Shown: positions 35,725-54,817, numbered from the stretch's first letter. The stretch: DNA of 64,000 nt from Aselliscus stoliczkanus (GCA_033961575.1 CM066735.1:30027501-30091500), one strand, 5' to 3'. Program-made: numbers and translations. Notes: generated by a model not told the origin, from the letters alone.

Positions 35725-36502
35725 CCGTGTACCTACAGGAATTTTTGGGCCAATTCCACCAAACACTGTCGGACTTATTCTTGGCCGATCCAATTTGACT
35801 TCAAAGGGAGTCACAGTTCATACAGGGATCATTGATTCTGATTATGAAGGAGAAATTCAAATTATAATATCTTCAACTGTCCCCTGGTCAGCTAAAAAAG
35901 GAGAACGGATTGCACAGTTACTTTTGCTTCCGTATGTTTCTCCAACACAAAAAGGAATCCAAAAGCGAGGAATGGGTAATTTTGGGAGTACAGGAAAAGC
36001 AGGTATCTTTTTAGTAGAAAAAATTTCAGATATTCGACCTATTTGCCAAATTGAAATTCAAGGAAAGAAATTTAAAGGTCTTATAGATACAGGAGCTGAT
36101 GTTTCAATCATCAGTTCTCAACAATGGCCAAAAAATTGGGAATTGCAAAATCCAGATATTAATATAGTAGGAGTAGGAAGAGCCTCAGGCTTACGTCAAA
36201 GTATTCAGATTTTACCATGTCTAGGACCAGAAGGACAACAAGGATTTTTACAACCTTATGTTGCTGACATCCCTGTTAATTTATGGGGAAGAGACCTGTT
36301 GACTCAGTGGAACGCAGAGGTCTGGATTCCACCAAATCAATATAGTCCCCAAAGTCAAAAAATTATGAGTCATATGGGATTCCAACCAGGAGAAGGTTTG
36401 GGAAAATTTAAGCAAGGTATAACTCAACCTCTCCAGCTCTCATCTCAGCAGGGAAAACTAGGAGTAGGTTATCAGACCAATCAAAATAACCCTTTTTTGT
36501 AG
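35725..36502 (+). CDS. pro: dUTPase-protease-G-patch reading frame of the provirus (intact-looking)
   Basis: One continuous frame. First comes the end of a dUTPase domain (GLILGRSN, then [11 protein letters not shown], and the glycine-rich [10 protein letters not shown] near 35970-36000), an enzyme that lowers dUTP during reverse transcription. Next is an aspartic protease with the active-site triplet in [11 protein letters not shown] (about 36080-36112). Last is a C-terminal G-patch ([11 protein letters not shown], about 36379-36411), characteristic of betaretroviral proteases. It ends at TAG 36500-36502, immediately after a T-run that suits -1 frameshifting into pol. The 5' limit is approximate because the frame continues from gag without its own start. 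This is the best preserved coding part of the element. Confidence 0.85.
36493..36499 (+). promoter_or_regulatory. Putative -1 frameshift slippery heptamer (pro/pol)
   Basis: T TTT TTG in the protease frame, directly before the TAG stop. The downstream polymerase frame is the -1 frame, as expected for a betaretroviral pro-pol shift. A downstream pseudoknot was not evaluated. Confidence 0.55.
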
Positions 36503-36828
36503 GGGCCGCTGTCGAAGAGCTACGTGCTCCTTTGCCTCTTAAATGGAAAAATGACACCCCGATATGGATTGAACAGTGGCCCCTTCCTCAAGAAAAATTA
36601 GAGGCTTTAACAAAATTAGTGCAGATCCAACTAGAACAAGACCATATAGAACCTTCTACTAGCCCTTGGAATTCTCCGGTTTTTGTCATTAAGAAAAAAT
36701 CAGGCAAATGGAGAATGCTAACTGATCTTAGAGCGGTTAATGCTGTTATTGAACCTATGGGTGCCCTTCAACCAGGGCTTCCACAACCATCTATGATTCC
36801 TAAAGATGGGCCTTCCAAAAAAAGTTAA
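36499..36828 (+). pseudogene. pol: pol fragment: N-terminal reverse transcriptase only
   Basis: A frame of about 105 residues containing the fingers part of retroviral RT ([39 protein letters not shown]). It stops at a deletion junction near 36800-36815. The catalytic palm motif, connection and RNase H domains are all absent, so no reverse transcriptase activity is possible. Confidence 0.9.
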
Positions 36829-37321
36829 AACGGACAATGGACCAGCTTACACTAGCGCTAAGTTTGCAAACTTTTGTGCAACCTGGCAAATTACCCATAA
36901 CACTGGCATTCCTTACAACCCCCAAGGACAGGCCATTGTCGAACGTGCTAATTCCACCTTGAAAAAACAATTATTAAAACAAAAAGGGGGAGATGTAAAG
37001 GAACCACCTCAGGTACAATTAGCAAAAGCCATGTTTACTTTAAATTTTTTGAACTCCTCTGGCTCTGATCCACATTGTGGACGAACTGCAGCAGAAAGGC
37101 ATTTTAATACCAATTCAAAGAAAAAGCCGCCAATCCCCATATGGTGGAAAGATATTCAGACTAATCAGTGGAATTTAGGGACCCTGTTGACATGGGGACG
37201 AGGTTTTGCTTGTATTTCTCCAGGCAAAGAAGAACGTCCTCTGTGGGTGCCTAGTAGATGCGTTAAACCTTATCATGAACGACACACCCAAGAAGGTCAT
37301 CAAGAAGCCAAATTGGCCTAA
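36806..37321 (+). pseudogene. pol: pol fragment: C-terminal integrase
   Basis: After the junction the frame changes and reads the second half of integrase: [11 protein letters not shown] (second catalytic Asp), GIPYNPQGQAIVERANSTLK (catalytic Glu), and the C-terminal DNA-binding domain ending near 37318. The zinc-binding N-terminus and first catalytic Asp are gone. It is out of frame with the RT fragment, so no fusion protein results. Confidence 0.88.
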
Positions 37322-37393
37322 GGTTGCTAGGTATGAAATGCCTCCCAGTGAGTTTACACTGGAGGCTACCTCAGCTGAAGGAGAAGAAACCAA

Positions 37394-37693
37394 ATGTCAT
37401 CTGCTAATCTTCAGCTCCTCCCTGAAGAGGATGCCCTATCCGCAGCTGCGGAAGGATTATCTAATCTAAATCCACTCAATTGGATCAAAAGCCTCAGTGG
37501 AGGTTTTGCTGGTGCATTTGCATTGCTAATCATTCTTTTATTTCTGTTTTGCTTAGTCCTCCGGTGTGGCCAACAAACCCTCCGGCGGGCCATAGACGAA
37601 GAAACTGCAAAATCCGTGTTTCTCCTTCTACAACAACAGAAGGGGGGCGATGTTGCCTTACAGCCGATTTCACGACCATCCCCTCTGCATTAG
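37394..37693 (+). pseudogene. env: env remnant: transmembrane anchor and cytoplasmic tail
   Basis: A frame with NLNPLNWIKSLSGG followed by a hydrophobic span of about 20 residues and a basic, then Gln-rich tail. This matches the C-terminal part of a retroviral transmembrane subunit. The surface subunit and fusion peptide are missing; the start of env overlaps the integrase end near 37280-37390 in another frame. No receptor-binding function can remain. Confidence 0.75.
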
Positions 37694-37869
37694 CCTCTGA
37701 AGGCATAGCATTGGTTTTTGTGTCTGCTAGGTTCTGTGCCTACTCCCCATCCTCATTAGATGTTTTCTCAAGCAGATGATGGAAGTCCAAGCTAACATCC
37801 ATGAGATCAAACTTAAGGCAAAGCCTCAAGTTTAGCCACCTGCTTATTAGCCTCACTACCCCTAAACTT

Positions 37870-38040
37870 TAGCGAGGACAGGCTAGCCAAAGACGGGTAA
37901 GGACCTCCTTGAATGTAACTAACCTAAGACGGCTTGATCGCTAGAGGATCAAGTGCCAATGACGGGTAAGGTTATTATTTCATTAGGGGGACACCTAAGA
38001 CAGGCACTGTGACTCGCAGCCGCCTGGGGTCACAGGCGTG
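37870..38040 (+). promoter_or_regulatory. CTE-like RNA nuclear export element
   Basis: Two similar halves: CAAAGACGGGTAAGGACC (37888-37905) with a partner AACCTAAGACGGC (37921-37933), and CCAATGACGGGTAAGG (37956-37971) with a partner ACACCTAAGACAGGC (37991-38005). The repeated GACGGGTAAG and CCTAAGAC motifs and the position between env and the polypurine tract resemble the constitutive transport element of type-D betaretroviruses, which recruits NXF1/TAP to export unspliced RNA. The motif match is seen; folding and function are inferred. Confidence 0.8.
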
Positions 38041-38053
38041 CTTTTTAAATAAT

Positions 38054-38067
38054 AAAGAAGGGGGAGA
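38054..38067 (+). other. 3' polypurine tract
   Basis: AAAGAAGGGGGAGA immediately before the TGTTGAGG of the 3' LTR, the standard primer site for plus-strand synthesis. Confidence 0.93.
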
Positions 38068-38514
38068 TGTTGAGGGTCATTGTCCCCAACATTGAAGGGC
38101 TTGTAAGCTGGCTTTAGTGGGCTTGGTGAAGCATAACTTGTTTATCTGTTCCTATTGTTTCCTTGCTGCACCTGGAGGGTGCTTACTATCTACTTATGGA
38201 GGTATGTGGTGAGGACGGTCAGTTCCTTGGGACACAAAACAAAGATGACTATCCGGATTAATGGAAAAGGAGCCTAAGGCACATACGAATACACGGTTAA
38301 TGATTTACTGCAGTTTACTTCCTTAAAAATTTACAATAAAAGCTATGCGCAGATCCGATTCAGGGCTCAGTCTTCTTTGGCTGAGTCCCTTGGGTTCAGT
38401 CTTCTTTGGCTGAGTCCCTTGGTCTCGCTCTTATCTTACTTCTGTCTCTTGTTTTTCCTTAATCTGCGTCGCCCCTCTCGTGTCCCATTTGCCCTTGCCA
38501 CGCAGGACGTGACA
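38068..38514 (+). repeat. 3' LTR (447 bp)
   Basis: Same start as the 5' LTR, ends GACGTGACA, then target duplication GAGGTG. By eye it differs from the 5' LTR only by indels: one extra T after the first 28-bp repeat, a missing TC/CT near the TCTCGCT stretch, and one G near the end. AATAAA lies at 38335-38340. Confidence 0.95.
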
Positions 38515-38611
38515 GAGGTGGATGGTCTGATACAAGCTACACCATCTTGGTTAGAACAGTCTCACCAATTTTTATGTAGACTTTCATTTATTCTTCCAGA
38601 TTGTACGGACA

Positions 38612-38764
38612 TACCTCGGAGATATTGTGGGTTTAGTTCCAGACCACTGCAATAAAACGAGTTGTAATCTTTTTACTGGTAGAGGGTGGTGCCTTCAATT
38701 TGTGAAAAATGCAATATCTGAAGTGCAATGAAGCAAAGTACAATAAAATGGGCTATGCCTGTAT
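38612..38764. mobile_element. Tigger1-like non-autonomous DNA transposon
   Basis: Left end TACCTCGGAGATATTGTGGG and right end CAATAAAATGGGCTATGCCTGTA are characteristic Tigger1 termini. The middle is a short fused remnant. It is an ancient mammalian element just outside the provirus. Confidence 0.85.
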
Positions 38765-40829
38765 ATGGTATTTCTATTCTCAGCTGTGTCAGGGATCCCC
38801 AATGAGATATCTCTAGTCTTCTGCCAAGCCTAGAGAGGGGTAGGCATCTGACCTGGAGGGGTGGCTGAGACCAGCTGTGTGTCTAACTGCTTCTTACAGT
38901 CTTTCAGCCAATCTTGTTTTAGTCCTAATGTTATCCTCACTCTCAGAGGTACCTGCTGCTACCAGTTTTGAGCTAGTCTATAGTGCAAGTTGACTTATTT
39001 CCCACTGCTGGCTTAAGATACAGCTTCCTCTAGTATTCCAAGGCAATTGCTGCTTGTTTTGGTGTTTGTCAGCTTTCAGAATTTTATTGCTATTGCTTTC
39101 TCTCCTGTTCTGTCTTTTGATCTGTTTAAAGTTGTGTTAGGTTTAAGGAAGATGTAGAGGTAAATATGTATGTTCAGTCTGGGATATTTAACTGTAAGTT
39201 GCAGTTTATTTTTTAACTTCTTAAAGATTTAAGATAAATACTCTTGTAGCTTCTTTTCATTTTCCGAAGGAGTATCTCACAACTAGTAAATAAGTCACTT
39301 GGTTGAATATGTTGTGGGACACTGAAAGTAATCTATCTTTCATGTTTCCCCTTTCACTTCCTCTAATGGACTACGCTAGTCTAGTGTGTACTTTGTCGAA
39401 AAAGTGGGGCTGTCAGCTTCTCTGAAACTCATCTACCAGAAATCTTCTTTTGTTCATAAAGGTGTCTGCACTTATTTGATGGCAGTTAGAGTCGTAATTC
39501 TTCTTTACCAGGAGCAGTAGATTTTCCTGTATCTTACTGAGTTGTCAGAACCACAGTTCTCAGTAATATGGTAGGCAGCAGAATGCAACACAGGAAACTC
39601 TTGGAGCTTCCATCTTGTTAGTGTGGTCCCTGGAAAGGAACTGGCAACTAAATTTTGAGGCAGGGCCAAATTGACTAATTTTGTTTTTCTTTCTTGGCAG
39701 AAGTTACAGAATAATGATGGTTGTGAAGTATCCTCATTAGGCAGTTATTATTTAATGTAATTTGATTTATGAAATTTAGTTTTCTAAGATGAGTTTATCT
39801 TGTTATTTTTTTCCTAATAGCATAGTGATGTAACATGCTTTCATGTCCTGGAGAAATCATTAAATTCTGGCTGGTGTCCAGATAACCATTATATAATGCC
39901 AGTTGACCAACGTTCGACTTAAAAGTATATTCCCAATGACTTTTCTACTTTAACTCACTGATATAATGCTGTAGTACTACCATAATAGTTAATCTCTTTT
40001 TTCTTTCAAAGTTGCTAAAAGCTCTGTCATTTCTTACAGAAACTTTGAAATGGAAAATGGTTATATAACGTTTTCTAAGGTAGAAGAAAGTTCTTTGCCA
40101 CAAAATTTTATGAGCCATAATTATTCCATTGATTTTTATCAAGGCTGGGTTTGGGCCTGTGGTCTTACAAGCCCAGAATATGAATTTTGTCATTTAAGGA
40201 AACTGGATCATTTTTTTAGAGGCAAAATAAAATTAAACAAATTTTAGTATTGATAGATGAAATGAGAACATGGATTTGTTAATTTATAATGAGAAATACG
40301 TTATAGAAATTTTAATATAGTTTTCATGACAAGCCCATTTTCTCCTAGAAGGCCATAATATGTAGAAAGCCTACTTGTTATGAATAGAAATAGAAAAGAG
40401 CAAGTTTGGTGAATTAAATATTTATTACTTTTAGAGTAGTATAATGAGTACGTGTATCTCCACAATAATGGTGATCTTGCCAATAGGGAGTGCTAATGAT
40501 TGCTTTTGTGACTCTTTCTCTCTCCTCCTCCTTCCATATCCCCTCCCTTCCACTTTTAAAATTTTCACTACCTAGCATATTGTATTCTGGCGTCTATCCC
40601 CATCAGTCTTATGAAATTACTATTGCTAAAGCTACCAATAACAATCAAATACCTTGATATGGTAAAGGTCTAATTATACTAAAGCAGAAATATAAAGAAA
40701 AGATTGACAAATCTGTTCATATGAAAATGGACTTTGATATTTAAAGAAAACCAAAAAGCAAATAGTATATAAGGAAAAAGGAATTTATTACAGAGAAGGG
40801 TTAATATCTTCATTAAAAAAGCTTTTACA
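38765..40829 (+). other. NEK1 first intron, no gene seen
   Basis: Unassigned AT-rich sequence. No exon candidates with both splice sites and a conserved frame were recognised. Confidence 0.5.
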
Positions 40830-40941
40830 GGGCTGGCCGAGTGGCACGGTGGTTAAGCGCTGGCTTGGGAAGCCAGTGGTCCCGGTTCGGGTCCCACATA
40901 TGAGGGCCAGTGACACTGCCCTCAAAAAAAAAAGAAAAAAA
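40830..40941 (+). mobile_element. Short SINE (type C), first of a same-site pair
   Basis: GGGCTGGCCGAGTGGCACGG through GACACTGCCCTC plus an A-rich tail. It is preceded by AAGCTTTTACA, repeated after it (about 40942) and again after the next SINE (about 41055). Confidence 0.92.
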
Positions 40942-40951
40942 TGCTTTTACA

Positions 40952-41055
40952 GGGCCGGCCAAGTGGCGCTGGTGGTTGGGAGCTGGCTTGGGATGCCAGC
41001 GGCCTTGGTTCGGAACCCGCATGTGAGGGCCAGTGACACTGCCCTCAAAAAAAAA
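40952..41055 (+). mobile_element. Short SINE (type C), second of a same-site pair
   Basis: GGGCCGGCCAAGTGGCGCTG head, GTTCGGAACCCGC, GACACTGCCCTC and A-tail. It shares the target GCTTTTACA with its neighbour. Confidence 0.92.
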
Positions 41056-42137
<1,082 letters not shown>

Positions 42138-42322
42138 TAATAGTATGGTTATAAAAGTTCTCATTGTTAGAGAGTAAAAAAATATATGGTAATGCGTAAC
42201 CTAAAGTAAAAGACTGCTGTAATACTGGAGAAAACCACTAATTTCAGAAGAGTAAGAGTCTGTGTATCCTTTCAGATTGTTTTCTATGCTATGCTTTTGT
42301 TTATATGTCTACTGTAATGTAA

Positions 42323-43182
<860 letters not shown>

Positions 43183-46100
43183 GAGGAGTCTTTTTCTGAA
43201 TGTATTCTTAGGAAAAAAAATTTATAACTTGTTTCAATACATAACGCACATGAGTATCAGCTTGATTCTAGCATAATACACCACACCATCCCTGTGTAGT
43301 GTAATGCTGGTTCACTGTTACTGTGATTGCTTAAGAAGATGCAGTTTGGTACATTCAATAATTTAGACAGAGCAAGAACAGTAATTTACATCTTTTTCAA
43401 CTAAACTTCCCTAAGTGCTAGAGTGCTACTACTGAGAAAATGTGATTTTTAGGAAGTATCCTACTCATTAGTGTTCTCCTGTATACCTGATTATTATAAT
43501 ATTGATTGTAATATTGAGTTATGTTGAAAGTATTCTCAGGTTCTTAAAACATCATAGCTGCATTGCTGTGATGAAATATATACTATTGCATTTGTTAATG
43601 CAGGAACTAAGATAAGGCAACACTTCTTTAAAGGCAGATCAGGGGAATTTATTGAAGTCTTATTGAAGTCATTCCCATTATTTTCATAAATCCCTATAAA
43701 TTACAAAACAAAAAGATAATCTAGATTGAATCTATCAGAAAATAGTTTAAATGCCTGTTTCAGGGTCACATCACATACCATTGTCAGAGTCTGAATTAGA
43801 GCTGAAGTATCTTTGCTCCCAGATAAACCAGTAAAATAGAACATACTTTAAAAAAATAATGAATTGATTATAACACATTATGTCATAAGGTACTCAGATT
43901 ATTCATTTATTTTATTATGGCAACGAAATGAAGAGTCATACCTATGTAAAAGAGTATAATGTTAGCCATCTCTTCCTTCCCAGGACCTTAAATTTTCTTT
44001 ATTTATCTTTCCCCTAGTATCTATTGTTTACTTTTCTTTTTTTCTTTCATCAACCAAGATTTTAATATTTCAAGTTAAGAGACATAAAATATATGTCAAC
44101 AAATATTGCAGCAGGTGTTTTATATTTATGTTGAATATTTCACATAGAAATAGCTGAATGATTCAAAAGGGTAACGCATTCTTTAAATAAGGTTTTATTA
44201 CTATTTAATTTTAAAGGAATAAATGCTCGTGGTAAATATATTCAAAAAGTGCAGACATGCTTGAACCCTAAGTACTCTGTTCCACTCTACCTCTCATCCC
44301 CATTCCCTAGAGGTTAGCATTGTTAAGAAATCAGTGTTTATTCTTGACTGTATTTTCTGAAACAAACATATGTATAGCTTTTATTGTTTAAAAACAAGTG
44401 GAATTGTATGTGTGTGTTTTTGCATCTTGTTCTTTTCACTTCATGGATATCTTTCCATGTCATTATGTATTGATGCACCTCATTCTTGACAGCTTTCACA
44501 TAACAACTGTAGTGTATCCTATTGTAGGCATTTTATAGTTCTGCCATAATTTGTTTAGTCAGTTGTCTGTTGTGTTTATTTAGGTTGTTCATAGTTTTTT
44601 TACCATTAGAGATAATGTTACACTGAACATTCTTGTATAGTGTCTGTGTGCTAGAGCAGTGTTTCTATAGGAATGGAGTTGTTAACTAAAGGGAATGAGA
44701 GTTCCTGTGTCTTGTAAGCTTTCCAACCCTGGCTCCTAAGTTCATTCTAAAATTTATGTAGTTTAACTTTATCTGGTGAGTCTATGTATTTGGTCACAGT
44801 CCCTGTTTCTGCATTACCTGAATGACCTTTAATTTATTTTAGTCCATGTGAGTCTTAGGACCAGATTTTGTTTCACATTGAGCTTTCAGGAGCTCTATAA
44901 CACAAGTATGTAATTATTTTCTGAAATGATTACAAATAACTTGCGTATGTAAACATTTGAAATCTGTCAATTAAAAAAAAAATTAGTAGGCTGGTTAAGA
45001 AAAAAAAAGCCAGTTTTGACACGTTTAATGTCTGCCATGAAAGATGAGGAAATTAGTTTATTTACACTTTCTCCTCACTAACTGATTTTTGTTCATCTTG
45101 ACATGGTAAAAATAATAACTTATGTAATGTATTGCAATTATAATTCTTTGAATTCTTGTTTAGCTGGATTTCATCAATTTTTTTTTTCATGAACAATTTA
45201 TGGATGCTGTATTCCCTCAATGCAATTAGTATTTGCTTTCCTGAGAGTATCTAACTGATGCTTTCATATGTGACTAGGCATCTTTGATAACCCGTTTCCT
45301 CTTAAAGCACATTATGTCTTCTGAATGCTTCTGTAGATAAGTTTGAAGCCATTGTACTGCTTTTCTTCATCTTGTAGGTAATTTGCTTTGTCTTTCCTAT
45401 CTTGCCCAAAGGACTCTTTCTTTAGGACTGAAATTCACCAGAATATGACATAGTATTAGTAATTCTGTGACTGTTTTTCTTGGAACATTTTGTACCCTTT
45501 TAGCCTACAGATTCTGGTTTTTCTTTGTTGCAGGGAAGTTTTTGTTTCACAATTAAAAAACAAATTCCACATATAACTTAATATAAGGAAAGATATTCCA
45601 AAATTTGTTTGCCGGAAAGTTACCTTAGCTTATAAACTTATCCTTTCTATAAAATTTCTCATATTACACAATGTGCTCTCAAAAATTTTTTTAACTCTGA
45701 AGTGGACTTCCGAGTTAGTTTTGAGTGCCTATAGAAGTCATCAGGTAGAATCAGTTTATAAAAAGAGGCATCAAAGATTTAATATTGATGTCATAATTGC
45801 ATTTATTAGATACCATTGTAAGTAAATCTTCTAAAGTGACTAAAAAGTCAGTATGGTTATGTTGTGACAGTCACACATATAAGCCAATTCCAATGATAAC
45901 ATGAACAAATTTAAAAAGTGCCCTCTTTCGGTTGACTTAAATGGAAATAACAGATCATGTGTATTTGAAAACTGATAGATAAATCAATAAAAGACATTGT
46001 TATTGAAGATAGATATAAAAAGTTTGGATAAAGTTATATCATATAACATAAGAGTGGGAGGGGAATTATTTCCAGGTATATAAGCATATATTTAGATTAT

Positions 46101-47570
46101 GATATTACATATTATAATTAGACAGTTTACTAGTTCATCTATATCTCTTAACATTTATAAATTTTAAAAAAATTGATCTTATTGAGAAAGTAGGGGTTTG
46201 TCTTGTATCATTGTATATTTGGCTTTTATACATTTTTATTTACTCTTATTCATACATTGCTGTCTATTTTTGGTTGTCTATAACTGTCATCTTCTAATTG
46301 CTTTCATTTTTTTGTCTTATTTTCCTAAAGTCTATATTTTTACCTCTTAAGTTTTATTTCTTACTGTTTCTAAAGTAGTTTTTATATCCTTAATGGAAAG
46401 CTTTTCAATCTTATATAAGATGATATGTGCTGGCATTCTACTTGTTCCCCACTGGTGCTGCCAAAATTTAACTTCTGTACTTGAAGAGGCTAAATTTGGA
46501 TTGCTTTTTCCTGCAGGTAACAGAAAATCTGCCCACTATGGCTTAAATGACAAAAACATTTACCTCTTAAAGATAGCAGGACATATATGGCAGCCCAACA
46601 TGTTAGCAAGATCCAGGCTTTTTCTGTCTTTCCACTGTGCCATCTTTAAGTATGTAAGTTTTTCAGTCTAATGCTTTTCACTTTGTCCGAAGATGGCTCT
46701 TGCAACTCTAGGCACATGTGTGCCTTCAAGGCAAAAAGAAGATGGAATGGCGGCACCAGGAGCTCTTTTCTGGAATCTATTCTTTAATCAGATAAGCAAA
46801 TGCTTTCTCGGAAGCCACTGTTCAGATTTCCTCTTAGGTCTTATTGGCCCAAACTGGGTCAGTGACCACCTGTAACTGTAGGGAAAACTGGAAATTAGAA
46901 AATCTTGGATTTTTTTTCAGCTTCTAAAGTGAGAGGTGATAAAGGGAGAAGTGTGTTAGAATTGGCTTTTGGGTTAGCAATCCCACAGTGCTTTGCTGAG
47001 TGATTGCAGCTCATATTTTCATTACTGTTTTTCTGTTAAACACTTGGTCATTTTCTAACATGCATTGAGGCTTTGTCACTTGCTTTACAGCCTTTTTGCC
47101 CTGACTTCAAGCAGTGACTTGTGGTTGTTTTGTGTATGGTGGTGTGTATGAATTACCTAGACATTTTGTTTAAATGTAGATGGTGGTGGTCCTGGGGAAT
47201 TTTTTTGGAGACTATTTCTCCATTGGTGTGTGAGCACATTGGTGATAAGGGTGGTGACTTATATTGACTTATATTTCTGTATCTCTAGCATCTTGTGCTA
47301 GGGATACATAGCTAGGATACATAGCTGACACTCAGGCATTTGAATGTTTGAGTGGATACAAAACAGATTAGTACTCCCCTCATGGAGAACAGACTTTTCT
47401 GTTAACCTTACATTTTAAGTAGTATTTATCCCAAAAATAAATAACAAATGTTTAAGCAGCAGAAAGCATTACAGAGTTCATGTACTAAAGCTCAAGCATG
47501 TTACTTTAGGATTGCTTCTTCATCCCTTTTTCAGGTCCTGTGTAACCTTCTCTGTCTCCCTGCCTCTGTT

Positions 47571-47609
<39 letters not shown>

Positions 47610-48117
47610 GTCTCTCTTTCACACACACACACTTTAAAATCTTTTGATAGTTTTATGTATTTTTTGATACATGCATATGGCACAAAATTCAAATGTTACA
47701 TAACAGTCAAATGTTTGCCTTCTTTTCCTACCTTTGAGCCACTTATTGAGATACTTATTTTCCTTTCCTCAAGCTAACCACTGTTACCATTGTCTTGTGT
47801 TTCCTTTATACTACATTAATATTAACATCCTGTACATATTTTATAAGTAGTGGATTGTACAGCATTTGTTTTCTAACATTGTGATTTCTCACATGTACAT
47901 TTGGGTGGTCTTTTCATATCAATCATAAAGAGTTATAACATATTCTTAGCTCAATCATATATGATTTCCAATCCATGGTACATTAGAAGCAGCATATCAG
48001 GAGGGGGTATGAGCTCTACATGTAATAACATCACCACAAGGTGCAAGAAATAAGTAGTGCTGGAAATAAGGCCAACCAGAAGCACAGGGTAGTAAGAGAA
48101 GTGAAAACTGCACTTTG
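43183..48117 (+). repeat. NEK1 intron between exons at 42593 and 49234 (5' part)
   Basis: 44200-44700 is antisense L1-type debris (GGATATCTTTCCATGTCATT). 46430-46900 is an old mammal-wide repeat (CACTATGGCTTAAATGACAA) that I cannot name. A (CT)n tract with flanking CA repeats lies at 47555-47632, followed by more L1-like text. No exon. Confidence 0.5.
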
Positions 48118-48547
48118 AGGGCCAGCCAAGTGGTGCATTGGATAAGAGCTGGCTTAGGATGCCAGTGGCCCCTGTTCGGATCCCACATATGAGGGCCAGT
48201 GACACTGCCCTCTACAGCCAACAACACCTCCACCTGGAGCTGGGCTGTGTGAGCGCTGACAATGGTGTAGGCTGCAGCCCCTACTGCAGTGGGCTGCCAT
48301 AGGCTACAGTGAGTGGCTGGCAGCCAGCGTGAGCTGCCAATAGCCGCGGTGAGCGACCATCCAGAGGCCAGCGACTGATCTGCCTCATCCAGGAAGAGTG
48401 CAAAGGCGATACCAACATGGGCCAGTGAAGCAACGTCCTCCGCAACTAGACTGAAGAACAGAAAGACAGCAACTTGTCTGTTCCCCTTCCCCGATTCCCC
48501 AATGCTGTTCCCCTCCCTCAATTCTCCAATAAAATCTTAAAAAAAAA
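48118..48547 (+). mobile_element. Long bat-type SINE (type B)
   Basis: AGGGCCAGCCAAGTGGTGCA head, GTTCGGATCCCACATATGAG, body and tail CTCCAATAAAATCTTAAAAA. Short target duplication around TTTGAG. In a NEK1 intron, sense orientation. Confidence 0.9.
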
Positions 48548-53087
<4,540 letters not shown>

Positions 53088-53171
53088 ATTTTGGACTGGT
53101 TTGTACAGATATGTTTGGCCCTGAAACATGTACATGATAGAAAAATTCTTCATCGAGACATAAAATCACAG
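53088..53171 (+). CDS. NEK1: NEK1 exon (residues 105-132), catalytic loop
   Basis: Acceptor TCCCTCCCTAG|ATTTTGG; donor TCACAG|GTAGGT at 53171, phase 0 at both ends. It encodes [28 protein letters not shown], which contains the catalytic loop HRDIKSQ with catalytic aspartate D128. Confidence 0.97.

Positions 53172-54817
<1,646 letters not shown>

Larger units (their letters stand above)
33139..38520 (+). mobile_element. Young, internally deleted betaretrovirus-like provirus
   Basis: A complete proviral frame: 6-bp target duplication GAGGTG (33139-33144 and 38515-38520), a 5' LTR, primer-binding site, gag, dUTPase-protease, fragments of pol and env, a CTE-like RNA element, polypurine tract and 3' LTR. 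Internal length is about 4.5 kb, far short of the roughly 7-8 kb expected, because the middle of pol and nearly all of env are missing. Gag is also broken by frame changes and a stop. The order of domains, the dUTPase-protease-G-patch arrangement, the Lys-type PBS and the 6-bp duplication all indicate class II (betaretroviral). It lies in NEK1 intron 1 in the same orientation as NEK1. It cannot make infectious virus by itself. Confidence 0.93.

Noticed and set aside
38377..38655. 92-codon frame over the 3' LTR
   Set aside because: It lies across LTR sequence and its flank, and the homologous part of the 5' LTR gives the same peptide. It is not a viral accessory gene that I can recognise.
47565..47632. 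Possible CRISPR-like or regulatory array
   Set aside because: It is a simple (CT)n/(CA)n microsatellite; no spacer-repeat structure exists anywhere in this mammalian window.
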